A stretch of 41,932 bases of DNA. Origin: JAUMXJ01 sp041781135 (GTDB lineage: Bacteria > Bacillota > Clostridia > Peptostreptococcales > Acidaminobacteraceae). Each line of letters begins with the position of its first letter. The first letter of the stretch is position 1. A program made the position numbers and the translations under genes. The notes beneath the pieces are model-generated. The model saw only the letters and a program-made list of their open reading frames with translations. It was not told the DNA's origin and ran no database searches. Below are positions 1 through 7,452 of the stretch, one piece after another. The stretch lies in NCBI GenBank assembly GCA_041781135.1, contig JBHAZV010000028.1:1-41932 (forward strand), written 5' to 3'.

Positions 1-1
1 A

Positions 2-253
2 ACACCAAGACACAACGGAAAAGTAGAACGAAGCCACAGAAACGACAACGAAAGATTTTACAGCAGAATGAGTTTTTATAGTTATGAAGACCTGAAAACA
101 CAGATGAGTAGATATTTACGCAGGTCCAACAATACCCCAATGCAGACACTCGGATGGATGACTCCGATGGAAAGACGAAAATTTTTGGAGGGGTGCTACC
201 ACCCCTCCAAAACCAAAAGTAGCTTATCATACATACTGCTATTTTTTCTCTAA
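2..253 (+). CDS. DDE integrase/transposase, C-terminal part only (5' end outside window)
   Basis: The frame is open from the first base of the window and ends at TAA 251-253, so this is the 3' end of a longer gene. The translation begins TPRHNGKVERSHRNDNERFY and continues with RRSNNTPMQTLGWMTP. The GKVERSHR stretch is the catalytic-glutamate region of rve/DDE integrase cores as found in IS3- and IS481-type transposases, and the second stretch is their usual C-terminal end. The catalytic aspartates lie outside the window, so whether the element is intact cannot be judged. The last 20 residues, after ERRKFLEG, look unlike the family. They are encoded by an inverted repeat (183-212) and the sequence after it, so the original stop may have been lost. 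The gene is tail-to-tail with the VanW pseudogene and shares two bases with its stop. The family assignment is good; the exact IS family is uncertain. Confidence 0.75.
   Translation, partial: TPRHNGKVERSHRNDNERFYSRMSFYSYEDLKTQMSRYLRRSNNTPMQTLGWMTPMERRKFLEGCYHPSKTKSSLSYILLFFL
183..212. repeat. Perfect 13-bp inverted repeat with 4-nt loop at the transposase 3' end
   Basis: TTTTGGAGGGGTG (183-195), loop CTAC, then CACCCCTCCAAAA (200-212) form a perfect hairpin inside the annotated 3' end of the transposase frame. Neither side is followed by a clean T-run, so it is not a textbook intrinsic terminator. It may be an insertion-sequence end structure or a degraded terminator. Confidence 0.7.
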
Positions 254-700
254 AAAAGTCTCACATCATTGACAAAGGTACAGTTGTCCGATGCATCGAT
301 AAACGGAGAATATACCATGAGCGCAGAATTTGTCACCACCAACTGCTCCCCTAAAAGTTCTCCGTCCGGGCTGAATTTCTGTCTGTACAGTTCGTTGTGG
401 CGGCGCTGTATCCGTCCCGTGGCTGCATTTTAATTTCATGATTTCTTTCGATTATTTTATAGATATTCGCCGGAGGAGCGGAAGCTCGCCATTCGCCGAA
501 TAGGAATTCATCTCCGACCTTGCCCGGGAGATAACCCTTTTTGGCGGCGGGTTTTCCTACGAGCTTCCGGTAACTGAATACTTCGCCCGGCTTTATGATT
601 ACGCCGTTAAGTCGCTCTGATTTCGGAGAAATCCGTAGCAGCACATTCCGATCCTGAGTCTTAAATTCGAGCGCTCCTTGGGTTTAAGTAAGTACGACAT
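250..700 (-). pseudogene. VanW-family protein, decayed (internal deletions and frameshift)
   Basis: Minus-strand fragments match different parts of VanW-family proteins. A possible start ATG at 700 gives an N-terminal piece containing KPKERSNLRLRIG. A second frame carries LNGVIIKPGEVFSYRKLVGK and KKGYLPGKV, the family's hallmark segment. The same frame then jumps to FLFGEWRAS, which normally lies about 80-100 residues later. The central GGGLCQLSN-type part is therefore missing. Near 397-404 the frame shifts again to ELYRQKFSPDGELL and VTNSALMVYSPF, the usual C-terminus, ending at TAG 250-252. VanW is found in some vancomycin-resistance clusters but is widespread in Clostridia with unknown function. 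Two deletions and at least one frameshift make a functional product unlikely. The N-terminal match is weaker than the others. Confidence 0.75.
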
Positions 701-733
701 ATCGCCGTGTTAAGTAAAAAAACAAAAAAAGTG

Positions 734-763
734 TTGACAATTTTTGAAATGTTTGTTAGTAAT
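734..763 (+). promoter_or_regulatory. Probable sigma-A promoter of the export operon
   Basis: A perfect -35 TTGACA (734-739) is followed 18 bp later by a -10-like AGTAAT (758-763). The predicted start near 770 leaves a leader of about 32 nt carrying AGGTGG (788-793) eight bases before the ATG at 802. The -35 is strong and the -10 only fair. Confidence 0.55.
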
Positions 764-801
764 AAAGCAGAAACATAATTCTGATTTAGGTGGTAGTTTG
801 A

Positions 802-1287
802 ATGAAGAAGTTTTGTTGGGTGCTGGTTGCTATTGCTGTTTTGTTGGTTGATGCATCATTCGCTGCTGTGACCGTGTTGTGGCAGATTTCGGATACTACA
901 TATGCAACTTCTGAGCACGGTGATAGTTATTGGGCGGATACGTATTACGGAGAGGTTTCGGTCAGAGGTGCTGATAGGTTTATCGGAAGTGATGGCAGAA
1001 ACAGATATGTGAGGTGGGTTAAAATCACATATGATGTGCAAGGCAAAATGAGTTCCGCGATTTCGTATTCTAGGGGTAAATTTGATGAAGTACAGAGGAA
1101 AGAGCAAATAACGGTTAAGGACGTTTGGAATAATGGTCCCGTCACCAAGGTGTACTACGATTTTTCATCAGCTGTTGCAGATGGGCATATCGCGGGCTAT
1201 TCCAATGATGGAAGTGAAACTTCGTTGTACTATGATGAGGATGAAATTATCAGCGGTGGCATGATGATTATAAATCGTGGCAGGTAG
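802..1287 (+). CDS. Secreted protein of unknown function, possible bacteriocin-like cargo
   Basis: This 161-aa protein begins with a clear Sec signal peptide: MKK, a hydrophobic core to about residue 18, and a likely cleavage after ASFA at residue 21. The mature part, about 140 residues, has no transmembrane segment. It is rich in Tyr, Ser, Asp and Gly, with alternating polar and hydrophobic residues that suggest beta structure (for example RYVRWVKITYDV). It has no cysteine. It is first in an operon with two permeases and an ABC ATPase. This resembles lactococcin-972-type loci, where a secreted bacteriocin precedes a transporter or immunity pair. The size, secretion and context fit that idea, but I do not see the Gly-Gly-x-Trp signature of lactococcin 972. 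Alternatively it is a secreted ligand or accessory protein sensed by the transporter. The start has a good ribosome binding site, AGGTGG at 788-793. Confidence 0.7.
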   Translation: MKKFCWVLVAIAVLLVDASFAAVTVLWQISDTTYATSEHGDSYWADTYYGEVSVRGADRFIGSDGRNRYVRWVKITYDVQGKMSSAISYSRGKFDEVQRKEQITVKDVWNNGPVTKVYYDFSSAVADGHIAGYSNDGSETSLYYDEDEIISGGMMIINRGR

Positions 1288-1303
1288 AGCTTTAGGAGGA
1301 GCA

Positions 1304-2326
1304 GTGCGTTTTAGCGATAATATCAGATTTTTAGCAGCATGCTGCCTGATTTTTGTGATAATGTTGTTTTGCTTCAATTATATTATGGCAAACGACTATA
1401 TTACACTTGTTCCTAATCCTTATGCTTTGGGTAAGAGTTATGCTGTAATGGAAGCTAAGTTGGCGAGTGAATATGACCTCGCCTTTTTACTAAAAAAAAG
1501 AAATGTGGTAATTGTTGCTGAAACAACAGATCAAAGTATGGTCGGTATATTTGATCCTACACTTAAGTACTATTTTGCTTCAACGAAATTTATTGCTCCT
1601 GAGCGATTCAGATATTTCTCGTTTGACGACTACGAGAATAGCAAAAGAGTCGGAATTTCTATAAGAGAAGTAAGTCCTGAGAACAATCCGCTGGGTGTTA
1701 ATTATTCGGAATTGGAAAACAAGTACAATCTAAAGATAATCAACGCTTTTGATTATTTTTCTAAAATTTCTTATTATAATCGTGAAATGGAAGTAGTAGT
1801 TAATCTGTTTGCGCTCGATACACGAGAGATAAGAAGATTGTACATAGACTCGGAATACACGTATGAAATAGATGAGGTTGTCCGTGAGCTTGCAAGTCAG
1901 GGGTTTGTACGAGTTAAGCCCTACACATATCGTTCTATATGGACTTCGTTTGCGGTTATTTCTAAACTAAAGAAATATGTGACATTTTTTTCGAACGGCA
2001 TGTACATGGCAGTTTTTTTGCTTATATATCTGTGTTTTGTCTACACAGGCAGCCTTCGCAAGTTTATTGCTGTCAGTCTGACATGCGGAGCGACGTGGAT
2101 TGGTATTGCAAGAAAAACAGTGGTGCCATTGCTCTTTTATGGTGTGATTTCAAGTGCTGTCAGTGGGTGCATTGCGGGGTTTTATTTGCATATTTTGGGA
2201 AAATATGTGATGGACATCGGGAATTTTTTGGAAATTATGGCGTTTACGGTGTTAATACTTTCTATTTCGCTGATTATGGGGCTGTTTTTTCAGTTTATAA
2301 AAGGCAGGGTGTCAAATGTTAATTGA
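1304..2326 (+). CDS. FtsX/MacB-like half-permease, first of a pair
   Basis: I chose GTG 1304 because AGGAGG (1294-1299) lies just before it; an upstream in-frame GTG at 1277 overlaps the preceding gene and has no comparable site. The 340-aa product has one N-terminal membrane helix (about residues 9-28), an extracytoplasmic domain of about 190 residues, and three C-terminal helices. This is the topology of a single FtsX/MacB-type ABC permease. Between the first and second C-terminal helices is the loop SLTCGATWIGIARK, close to VCGATKANILARN in the next gene, so the two proteins share an FtsX-like cytoplasmic loop that probably contacts the ATPase. The extracytoplasmic domain is not one I recognise. 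In lactococcin-972-type loci the permease is usually one long protein; here two half-size proteins take its place. The function (export of the 161-aa protein, or self-protection) is inferred from context. Confidence 0.75.
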   Translation: MRFSDNIRFLAACCLIFVIMLFCFNYIMANDYITLVPNPYALGKSYAVMEAKLASEYDLAFLLKKRNVVIVAETTDQSMVGIFDPTLKYYFASTKFIAPERFRYFSFDDYENSKRVGISIREVSPENNPLGVNYSELENKYNLKIINAFDYFSKISYYNREMEVVVNLFALDTREIRRLYIDSEYTYEIDEVVRELASQGFVRVKPYTYRSIWTSFAVISKLKKYVTFFSNGMYMAVFLLIYLCFVYTGSLRKFIAVSLTCGATWIGIARKTVVPLLFYGVISSAVSGCIAGFYLHILGKYVMDIGNFLEIMAFTVLILSISLIMGLFFQFIKGRVSNVN

Positions 2327-3329
2327 TCTGTTTTTTCTTGGTATAAAGGACATACTCAGATATTTCAGAGAGTTCACGCTGTTTCTATTTTCGGTGGCCG
2401 TAGTTACGATCCTAATTTGTGCAGTCACGCTGTCCGCGGTGGATGTCCAACATTATGAAGAGGACTTGGAATCCGAATTTTATGAACTCGCTCCATTAAA
2501 AAATAATATCGACAATGCCGAAGAGTTTTATGATAAATTGGGAGATATTTACTCGAGTGGCGGATATGGCTGTTTTTCTACGGAATATATCAGCCAGAAA
2601 TATGATAGATCCATTATTTGCATAGTTGGTAGATTTGCAGACGCGCGAGTGATTTGGGCGGTTGATGGCGCTTTTTTAAGGACGCATGAGCTATCTGGCT
2701 ATGAAATTATAGATCATGAAAGTGTTGCGGCGATCGTTCAGCAGTTCTATTTTGGTAATGACATTACTGATTATGTATTTATTAAGCCCGCCGGCAGAGA
2801 ATATCAATCGCTTAACGGTTACAGAATGACAATGGCTGATCTTGTGGGATTGATTGAAAGTACATTTTTTACAGAAGAAGGTAAAAATGCAGGAGCTGAC
2901 GTTCGCTTTGAAGAATTATTCGCGGAAAACGGCACCTTTTATGTTAGAAAACATATTCAAAACACTGATAATGCTGAGCAAATCATGATATTTTTTTATG
3001 TATATGTATATGTAGCATTGCTTGCTGTGGTGCTGTTTTTGAGTTACTCATTTTTCTTTAGGCACTTGCTTTCCAAGTTGTATAGAGAATATAGAGTGAA
3101 TATTGTATGCGGAGCGACAAAGGCGAACATACTTGCGAGAAATATGGTTTTTGTACTTGCTATGGCGATATGTAATTTACTGGCGATGGAGTTCCTAAAT
3201 GCGTGGAAGATTGACCTTATTTTTTATATCATTGTTGTCGTTTCTGTTGTGCTGATTGCGATATTTATGGCGATAATAATCTGCATGCTTGGAAACGAGG
3301 ACTTTATTGCAGATCTAAGGGAGGATTAG
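2316..3329 (+). CDS. FtsX/MacB-like half-permease, second of a pair
   Basis: This 337-aa membrane protein has an N-terminal helix (about residues 19-42), a large extracytoplasmic region (about 43-225) and three C-terminal helices. The loop VCGATKANILARN is the FtsX-like coupling region. It overlaps the preceding permease gene by 11 bp and is followed by the ATPase gene one base after its stop, so the three are almost certainly co-translated. Its extracytoplasmic domain differs from that of the first permease, suggesting a heterodimer with two distinct outer faces. The C-terminal FIADLRED is cytoplasmic. The family assignment rests on topology and the GAT loop, not on strong sequence identity that I can recall. 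The base composition is AT-richer than the core genes further right. Confidence 0.75.
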   Translation: MLIDLFFLGIKDILRYFREFTLFLFSVAVVTILICAVTLSAVDVQHYEEDLESEFYELAPLKNNIDNAEEFYDKLGDIYSSGGYGCFSTEYISQKYDRSIICIVGRFADARVIWAVDGAFLRTHELSGYEIIDHESVAAIVQQFYFGNDITDYVFIKPAGREYQSLNGYRMTMADLVGLIESTFFTEEGKNAGADVRFEELFAENGTFYVRKHIQNTDNAEQIMIFFYVYVYVALLAVVLFLSYSFFFRHLLSKLYREYRVNIVCGATKANILARNMVFVLAMAICNLLAMEFLNAWKIDLIFYIIVVVSVVLIAIFMAIIICMLGNEDFIADLRED

Positions 3330-3330
3330 T

Positions 3331-4026
3331 ATGTTGGAGCTTAATGGCATCTGTAAAGTGTATAACAAGGGCACTGATAGAGAGAATACGATTTTGGACA
3401 ATTGCTGCCTTAATATCAACAGTGGTGACAGGATTGTTATAGGCGGAGAGAACGGGATCGGAAAAACGACGTTGCTCAAAATTATAGGTCTCCTTGATAA
3501 AAATTATTACGGTGAATATAAAATAGGCGATGTGGACGTCAAAGAGATGTCTTTCGCTAAAAGAGCGAGTTTAAGAAATGAGATGTTTGGATTTGTATTT
3601 CAGGAGTATAACTTGCTCGAAAACGAGACAGTTTACAACAATATTGCCATCCCTTTATTCTATTCAAAAAAATTTGCTCGAGTTCATAGAAGCAAAAGAG
3701 TGGAGGAGGTTGCTGAGGAATTAGAAATTGCCGGGCTGCTTAAGCAGAGGGTGAAGCATCTGTCAGGAGGAGAACGCCAGCGAGTTGCTGTTGCAAGGGC
3801 AATGGTTAATGATCCCATGGTGCTAATACTTGATGAACCCACGAATGCTCTTAATGAGAGGATGAAACAAAAAACGTTAAATTATATAAACAACTTTAAC
3901 AAGGCAGATAAATCGCTTATAATTGTAACTCATGACATTGTTCTTTTAGAGGGAACAAAAAGCTTTTCTTTTTATGAGCTAAAAAAGGACAAAAGTCTGA
4001 GCGCGGCGCTTTATCGCAATTCATAG
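3331..4026 (+). CDS. ABC transporter ATP-binding protein of the export operon
   Basis: This 231-aa protein has all nucleotide-binding motifs: Walker A GENGIGKT (39-46), Q-loop FVFQEYN, signature LSGGERQ (144-150), Walker B VLILDE (164-169) and the switch histidine in VTHD. It is of the LolD/MacB/YtrE class that pairs with FtsX-like permeases, matching its two neighbours. The region after Walker B reads PTNALNERM rather than the usual PTxxLD, so the D-loop aspartate appears to be replaced by Asn; this may alter coupling in the dimer. AGGGAGGA (about 3317-3324) precedes the ATG. It is the last gene of the operon, and no clear terminator follows before the next promoter at 4075. Confidence 0.9.
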   Translation: MLELNGICKVYNKGTDRENTILDNCCLNINSGDRIVIGGENGIGKTTLLKIIGLLDKNYYGEYKIGDVDVKEMSFAKRASLRNEMFGFVFQEYNLLENETVYNNIAIPLFYSKKFARVHRSKRVEEVAEELEIAGLLKQRVKHLSGGERQRVAVARAMVNDPMVLILDEPTNALNERMKQKTLNYINNFNKADKSLIIVTHDIVLLEGTKSFSFYELKKDKSLSAALYRNS

Positions 4027-4074
4027 CTCTCATGTGACGAACGACGAACTGCATGCGGACGACAAAGTGGGTTT

Positions 4075-4103
4075 TTGACCTATCCGCGCAGTAGTGGTAT
4101 AAT
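4075..4103 (+). promoter_or_regulatory. Strong promoter with predicted +1 at the yybS start codon
   Basis: TTGACC (4075-4080), a 17-bp spacer and TATAAT (4098-4103) preceded by TGG (extended -10). Six bases separate the -10 from GTG 4110, so the predicted transcription start is the first base of the start codon. No ribosome binding site is present, which suggests a leaderless mRNA. Confidence 0.75.
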
Positions 4104-4109
4104 ATAGCT

Positions 4110-5024
4110 GTGAAAAAGTCTAATCAAATAATAACATTGGCGATATTTACCGCCATATTGACGTTAATAGTTGCTGCAAGCTCCACGCCTGTCGGTTCGC
4201 TTCTGTTGCTTGTGGGCGCGCCGGTCGCTTCGGCGCTGCTCACCATGAGAGCCGGATTTGGCAGCTCTTTGCTTGCGGGCGCTGTGGCTTGTGCTATTGC
4301 GAGCCAGCTGGCGACTGTGTTTGCCGCTGTTGCGGCTGTTCCGTTCTTGGTGATGGGCTGCATTATTGGGTACAGGCTCGGCAAGGGAGACGATCTGCTG
4401 TACACCGGACTTTATGCTACGATGTCGTCTGCGGTTACTCTTGCGCTTTTGTTTTTTTACATAAACATACTCGGGGCAGTCTCCGCGGGCGATGTAACAG
4501 AGTACATAAGAGTTTCGCTGATGCGGGGCTTCGCCTCGCAGAGTATCGGTATCGATCCGGCGGTGTTTTCTGCACTGGTAGAATTGTTTATACTGCTGAT
4601 ACCGTCGGGAATAGTGTTTTTTCATTTTTTGGTTGGCGTGGTGTCCACTCAGATTGCAGGAAGCCTTGCGCGCCGCATGGGCTTCCCGAATAATGCCAGA
4701 ACGTTCGGAGAACTCATACTCAGTCCTCAGGTCAAGAATTTTACAATCGGCATATCTCTTGTTGTTTACCTGCTTTTGATAATGGGAGTCAATAACCCTT
4801 TCTTTACAAATATCAATTCCCTGATTCTCTATATAGCGAGCGCAGTCGGAATAGCAGGCATACTCGGATTGATATTTTCGCCTAATCGAAGCAAAATGCT
4901 GATACTTGGCTGTGCTGTTTTCGGACATTTTTTGCTGGGTCCTTCGATGTTTTATTTGTACGCAATCATAGATTCGCACTATGATTTCAGGGGAATCAGA
5001 AACCAGAACAGGGGATCGCTATGA
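4110..5024 (+). CDS. DUF2232 (YybS-like) integral membrane protein
   Basis: This 304-aa polytopic membrane protein has about eight hydrophobic segments spread over its whole length. It fits DUF2232/YybS proteins by size, by N-terminal sequence character and by position just before gdpP, rplI and dnaB, an order common in Firmicutes. YybS-like proteins resemble energy-coupling-factor S components and related membrane proteins, but their substrate is not established. The start is GTG directly after a TATAAT box with no Shine-Dalgarno sequence, so it is probably translated from a leaderless transcript. The next likely start would remove part of the first membrane helix. The stop overlaps the gdpP ATG (ATGA at 5021-5024), implying coupled translation. 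Confidence 0.85.
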   Translation: MKKSNQIITLAIFTAILTLIVAASSTPVGSLLLLVGAPVASALLTMRAGFGSSLLAGAVACAIASQLATVFAAVAAVPFLVMGCIIGYRLGKGDDLLYTGLYATMSSAVTLALLFFYINILGAVSAGDVTEYIRVSLMRGFASQSIGIDPAVFSALVELFILLIPSGIVFFHFLVGVVSTQIAGSLARRMGFPNNARTFGELILSPQVKNFTIGISLVVYLLLIMGVNNPFFTNINSLILYIASAVGIAGILGLIFSPNRSKMLILGCAVFGHFLLGPSMFYLYAIIDSHYDFRGIRNQNRGSL

Positions 5025-6976
5025 AGAACCAATACAGGGCAGTTGCATTGCTGGGAGCACTTTCGGCTCTTCTTTCGCTTTTGATGATGCGCATAGATTA
5101 TACCGAGGGCATTATAGGGCTGCTTGCTACCCTTGGGCTTCTTGCCTATGCGTACTATATCAATCGCAGGGAGGCGGAATTTTATCGCAGTGAGCTTTCG
5201 AAGTTTGCCGAGAGTATAGATACGTCTGCTAAGCATTCGATGCAGAAGCTCCCACTTCCTTTGGCTGTGCTTAATTCTGTCGGGATCATACAGTCTTATA
5301 ACGAACGGTTCAAAGAATTATGCGGCGGCGGCAATATCTTCGAAAGCAATGTGTTCGACTATGTGCCGGACCTCAGGATAGATTTCAGTCAGCCGGGTTT
5401 TTTGCAGAGCGGCGCCGAGGTTGGCGGCAGGGTTTTTAGTATTTATTCAAGCACAGTCGAAGAAAATGGCGATATTATACTTTACTTTATCGATGAGACC
5501 GATTTTGCGGAATTGCAGGATTTTCACAAAAATCACAAACCTGTTGTAATTCATGTAAATGTAGACAATCTTGACGAAGTAGGCAAGGATATAAAAGATG
5601 ATTATCTTCCGTTTATTAAATCGGAGATCGAAAAAGTTGTGTATCGCTGGGGCGGCAAGTACGGCGCGCTTGTAAAGCGTTTGTCTGCTGATAAATTTAT
5701 TTTAATATCGAATTACGAGGCGCTCCTGAGTATGGAACAGTTAAAGTTTCCTATGCTCGACGAAGCGAGGGTCATAGACGTAGGCAACAAAATGCCGATA
5801 ACCTTCAGCGTAGGCGTGGGACACGAAAGCGAGACATTTCAAGGGCTCGAAGCGGAGGCATTTGCGTGTCTGGAGCTTGCGCTGGGCAGAGGGGGCGACC
5901 AGGCGGTTCTGCGAAGGGGCGGCAATTACGAGTACTACGGAGGCAAGACAAAGGCTGTCGAAAAGCGCAACAAGGTCAAAGCGAGAGTTATTGCCCACGG
6001 CATGCGGCTTTTGATAAACGAAAGCTCCAATGTCTTTATTATGGGGCACAGGTTCCCCGATATGGATTCGTTTGGAGCATGTGTCGGGGTGTTCAGGGCA
6101 GTAAGGCTGCTCGGCGGAACTCCGCATATAGTGCTTAGCGGGGCGACCGTGGCAATCGAGGCCGTTTATTCCACATTTGAGGATAATGCAGAGTATAGCT
6201 TTGTTACAGGCGAAGAGGCCGTCTCCATGGCGGGCGAAGATTCGCTGCTGGTGGTCGTCGATACTCATAAAAAGAGCATAAGCGAGTATCCGCCGCTTGT
6301 GGACGCAATAGAAAAGGTGGCTGTGATAGACCATCACCGCAGGGGCGCGGAGTTTATAGACAAGGCTGTCGTAAAATATGTAGAGCCGTATTCGTCAAGC
6401 ACCAGCGAGCTTGTAACCGAGGTTATACAGTATATAACCGATAAGCCTCATTTGCTGCCGGAGGAGGCTGATGCGCTGTTAGCCGGAATAATAGTGGATA
6501 CCAAAAATTTCTCGCTCAGGACGGGTGTAAGGACATTTGATGCCGCTGCGTTTCTCAGGAGGAGCAGCGCCGATCCTATCAAGGTGAGGCAGCTGTTCCA
6601 GGATAATTTGGAAATATTCCGAATGCGCGCTTCCATAGTCGGGTCTGCGGAGCGATACAGAGGAGATATTGCAATCGCTTCTACTAATGTCGAATCCAGT
6701 GATATTCAGCTGATAGCGGCTCAGGCGGCAAATGATCTGCTCGATATCAAGGGAATACTTGCTTCGTTTGTTATAGCGAGGTCTGATGCGGGCATAACAT
6801 TTATATCGGGCCGTTCGCTCGGAGAGGTCAATGTTCAGATAGTTCTTGAAACAATAGGCGGCGGCGGACATCTGGAGGTTGCAGGCGCCCAGTTTGACGA
6901 CAAGAGCGTGGAAGAGGCAAGAGAGTTGCTCAAAGGGGCGATAGATAAATACTACAGCGCGTCAGAAACGGAATAA
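5021..6976 (+). CDS. gdpP: Cyclic-di-AMP phosphodiesterase GdpP
   Basis: GdpP (YybT) cleaves the second messenger c-di-AMP to 5'-pApA at the inner face of the membrane, affecting potassium balance, wall stress and beta-lactam tolerance. The 651-aa protein shows the usual order: two N-terminal membrane helices (about residues 6-47), a PAS-like domain (about 70-155), a degenerate GGDEF domain (about 170-300), a DHH domain and a C-terminal DHHA1 domain. Key motifs are MGHRFPDMDSFG (from about 340), VVVDTH, VIDHH (about 434) and GGGGHLEVAGA (about 612). The length is normal. It is translationally coupled to yybS, and rplI follows after 29 bp. Confidence 0.95.
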   Translation: MKNQYRAVALLGALSALLSLLMMRIDYTEGIIGLLATLGLLAYAYYINRREAEFYRSELSKFAESIDTSAKHSMQKLPLPLAVLNSVGIIQSYNERFKELCGGGNIFESNVFDYVPDLRIDFSQPGFLQSGAEVGGRVFSIYSSTVEENGDIILYFIDETDFAELQDFHKNHKPVVIHVNVDNLDEVGKDIKDDYLPFIKSEIEKVVYRWGGKYGALVKRLSADKFILISNYEALLSMEQLKFPMLDEARVIDVGNKMPITFSVGVGHESETFQGLEAEAFACLELALGRGGDQAVLRRGGNYEYYGGKTKAVEKRNKVKARVIAHGMRLLINESSNVFIMGHRFPDMDSFGACVGVFRAVRLLGGTPHIVLSGATVAIEAVYSTFEDNAEYSFVTGEEAVSMAGEDSLLVVVDTHKKSISEYPPLVDAIEKVAVIDHHRRGAEFIDKAVVKYVEPYSSSTSELVTEVIQYITDKPHLLPEEADALLAGIIVDTKNFSLRTGVRTFDAAAFLRRSSADPIKVRQLFQDNLEIFRMRASIVGSAERYRGDIAIASTNVESSDIQLIAAQAANDLLDIKGILASFVIARSDAGITFISGRSLGEVNVQIVLETIGGGGHLEVAGAQFDDKSVEEARELLKGAIDKYYSASETE

Positions 6977-7005
6977 TTGCGCAATCACAGAATTGGAGGG
7001 TTTTT

Positions 7006-7452
7006 ATGAAAGTTATTCTTTTGAAGGATATAAAGGGCACAGGCAAAAAAGGCGAAATAATCAACGCTTCGGACGGGCACGCAAGAAATTACCTTATACC
7101 GCGGGGATTTGCGCTGGAAGCCAGCGATTCTAATCTCAGAGAACTGGCTCATCAGAAGGCGTCGCTTAAAAAACGCGAAGACGAGGCTCTTGCCGAGGCG
7201 AACGCCCTAAAAGAAAAGATCGAGAAGCAGTATAAAATTACCATAAAAGCCGGAGCGGGAGAGGGCGGCAAGCTCTTTGGAGCGATAACAAATAAAGATG
7301 TTGCTGAAAATCTTAAATCCGTTTACGGAATAGATATAGACAAAAAACGCATATCTATGGATCCCATAAAGCTGCTCGGCGCTTATAATGCGGTTATAAA
7401 GCTGCATTCCGGAGTCAGCGCCAATCTCAGCATAGAGGTGACAGGTGAATAA
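7006..7452 (+). CDS. rplI: 50S ribosomal protein L9
   Basis: L9 binds domain V of 23S rRNA and helps suppress frameshifting. The 148-aa sequence has the typical N-terminal rRNA-binding part with GTGKKGEI and NASDGHARNYLIPRGFA, a long central helix (about residues 45-75) and a C-terminal domain with GKLFGAITNKDVA. The length is standard. TTGGAGGG lies upstream of the ATG. It sits between gdpP and dnaB, overlapping the latter by 8 bp, as in many Firmicutes. Confidence 0.97.
   Translation: MKVILLKDIKGTGKKGEIINASDGHARNYLIPRGFALEASDSNLRELAHQKASLKKREDEALAEANALKEKIEKQYKITIKAGAGEGGKLFGAITNKDVAENLKSVYGIDIDKKRISMDPIKLLGAYNAVIKLHSGVSANLSIEVTGE

Noticed and set aside
802..1287. Assigning the 161-aa secreted protein firmly to the lactococcin 972 family
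   Set aside because: Context and signal peptide fit, but the characteristic Gly-Gly-x-Trp start of the mature peptide and the usual C-terminal pattern are not visible, and the protein is longer than typical members.
4164..4979. A 271-codon minus-strand frame inside yybS
   Set aside because: It is the antisense shadow of a membrane protein gene; the translation is rich in Arg/His/Gln and resembles no protein family.
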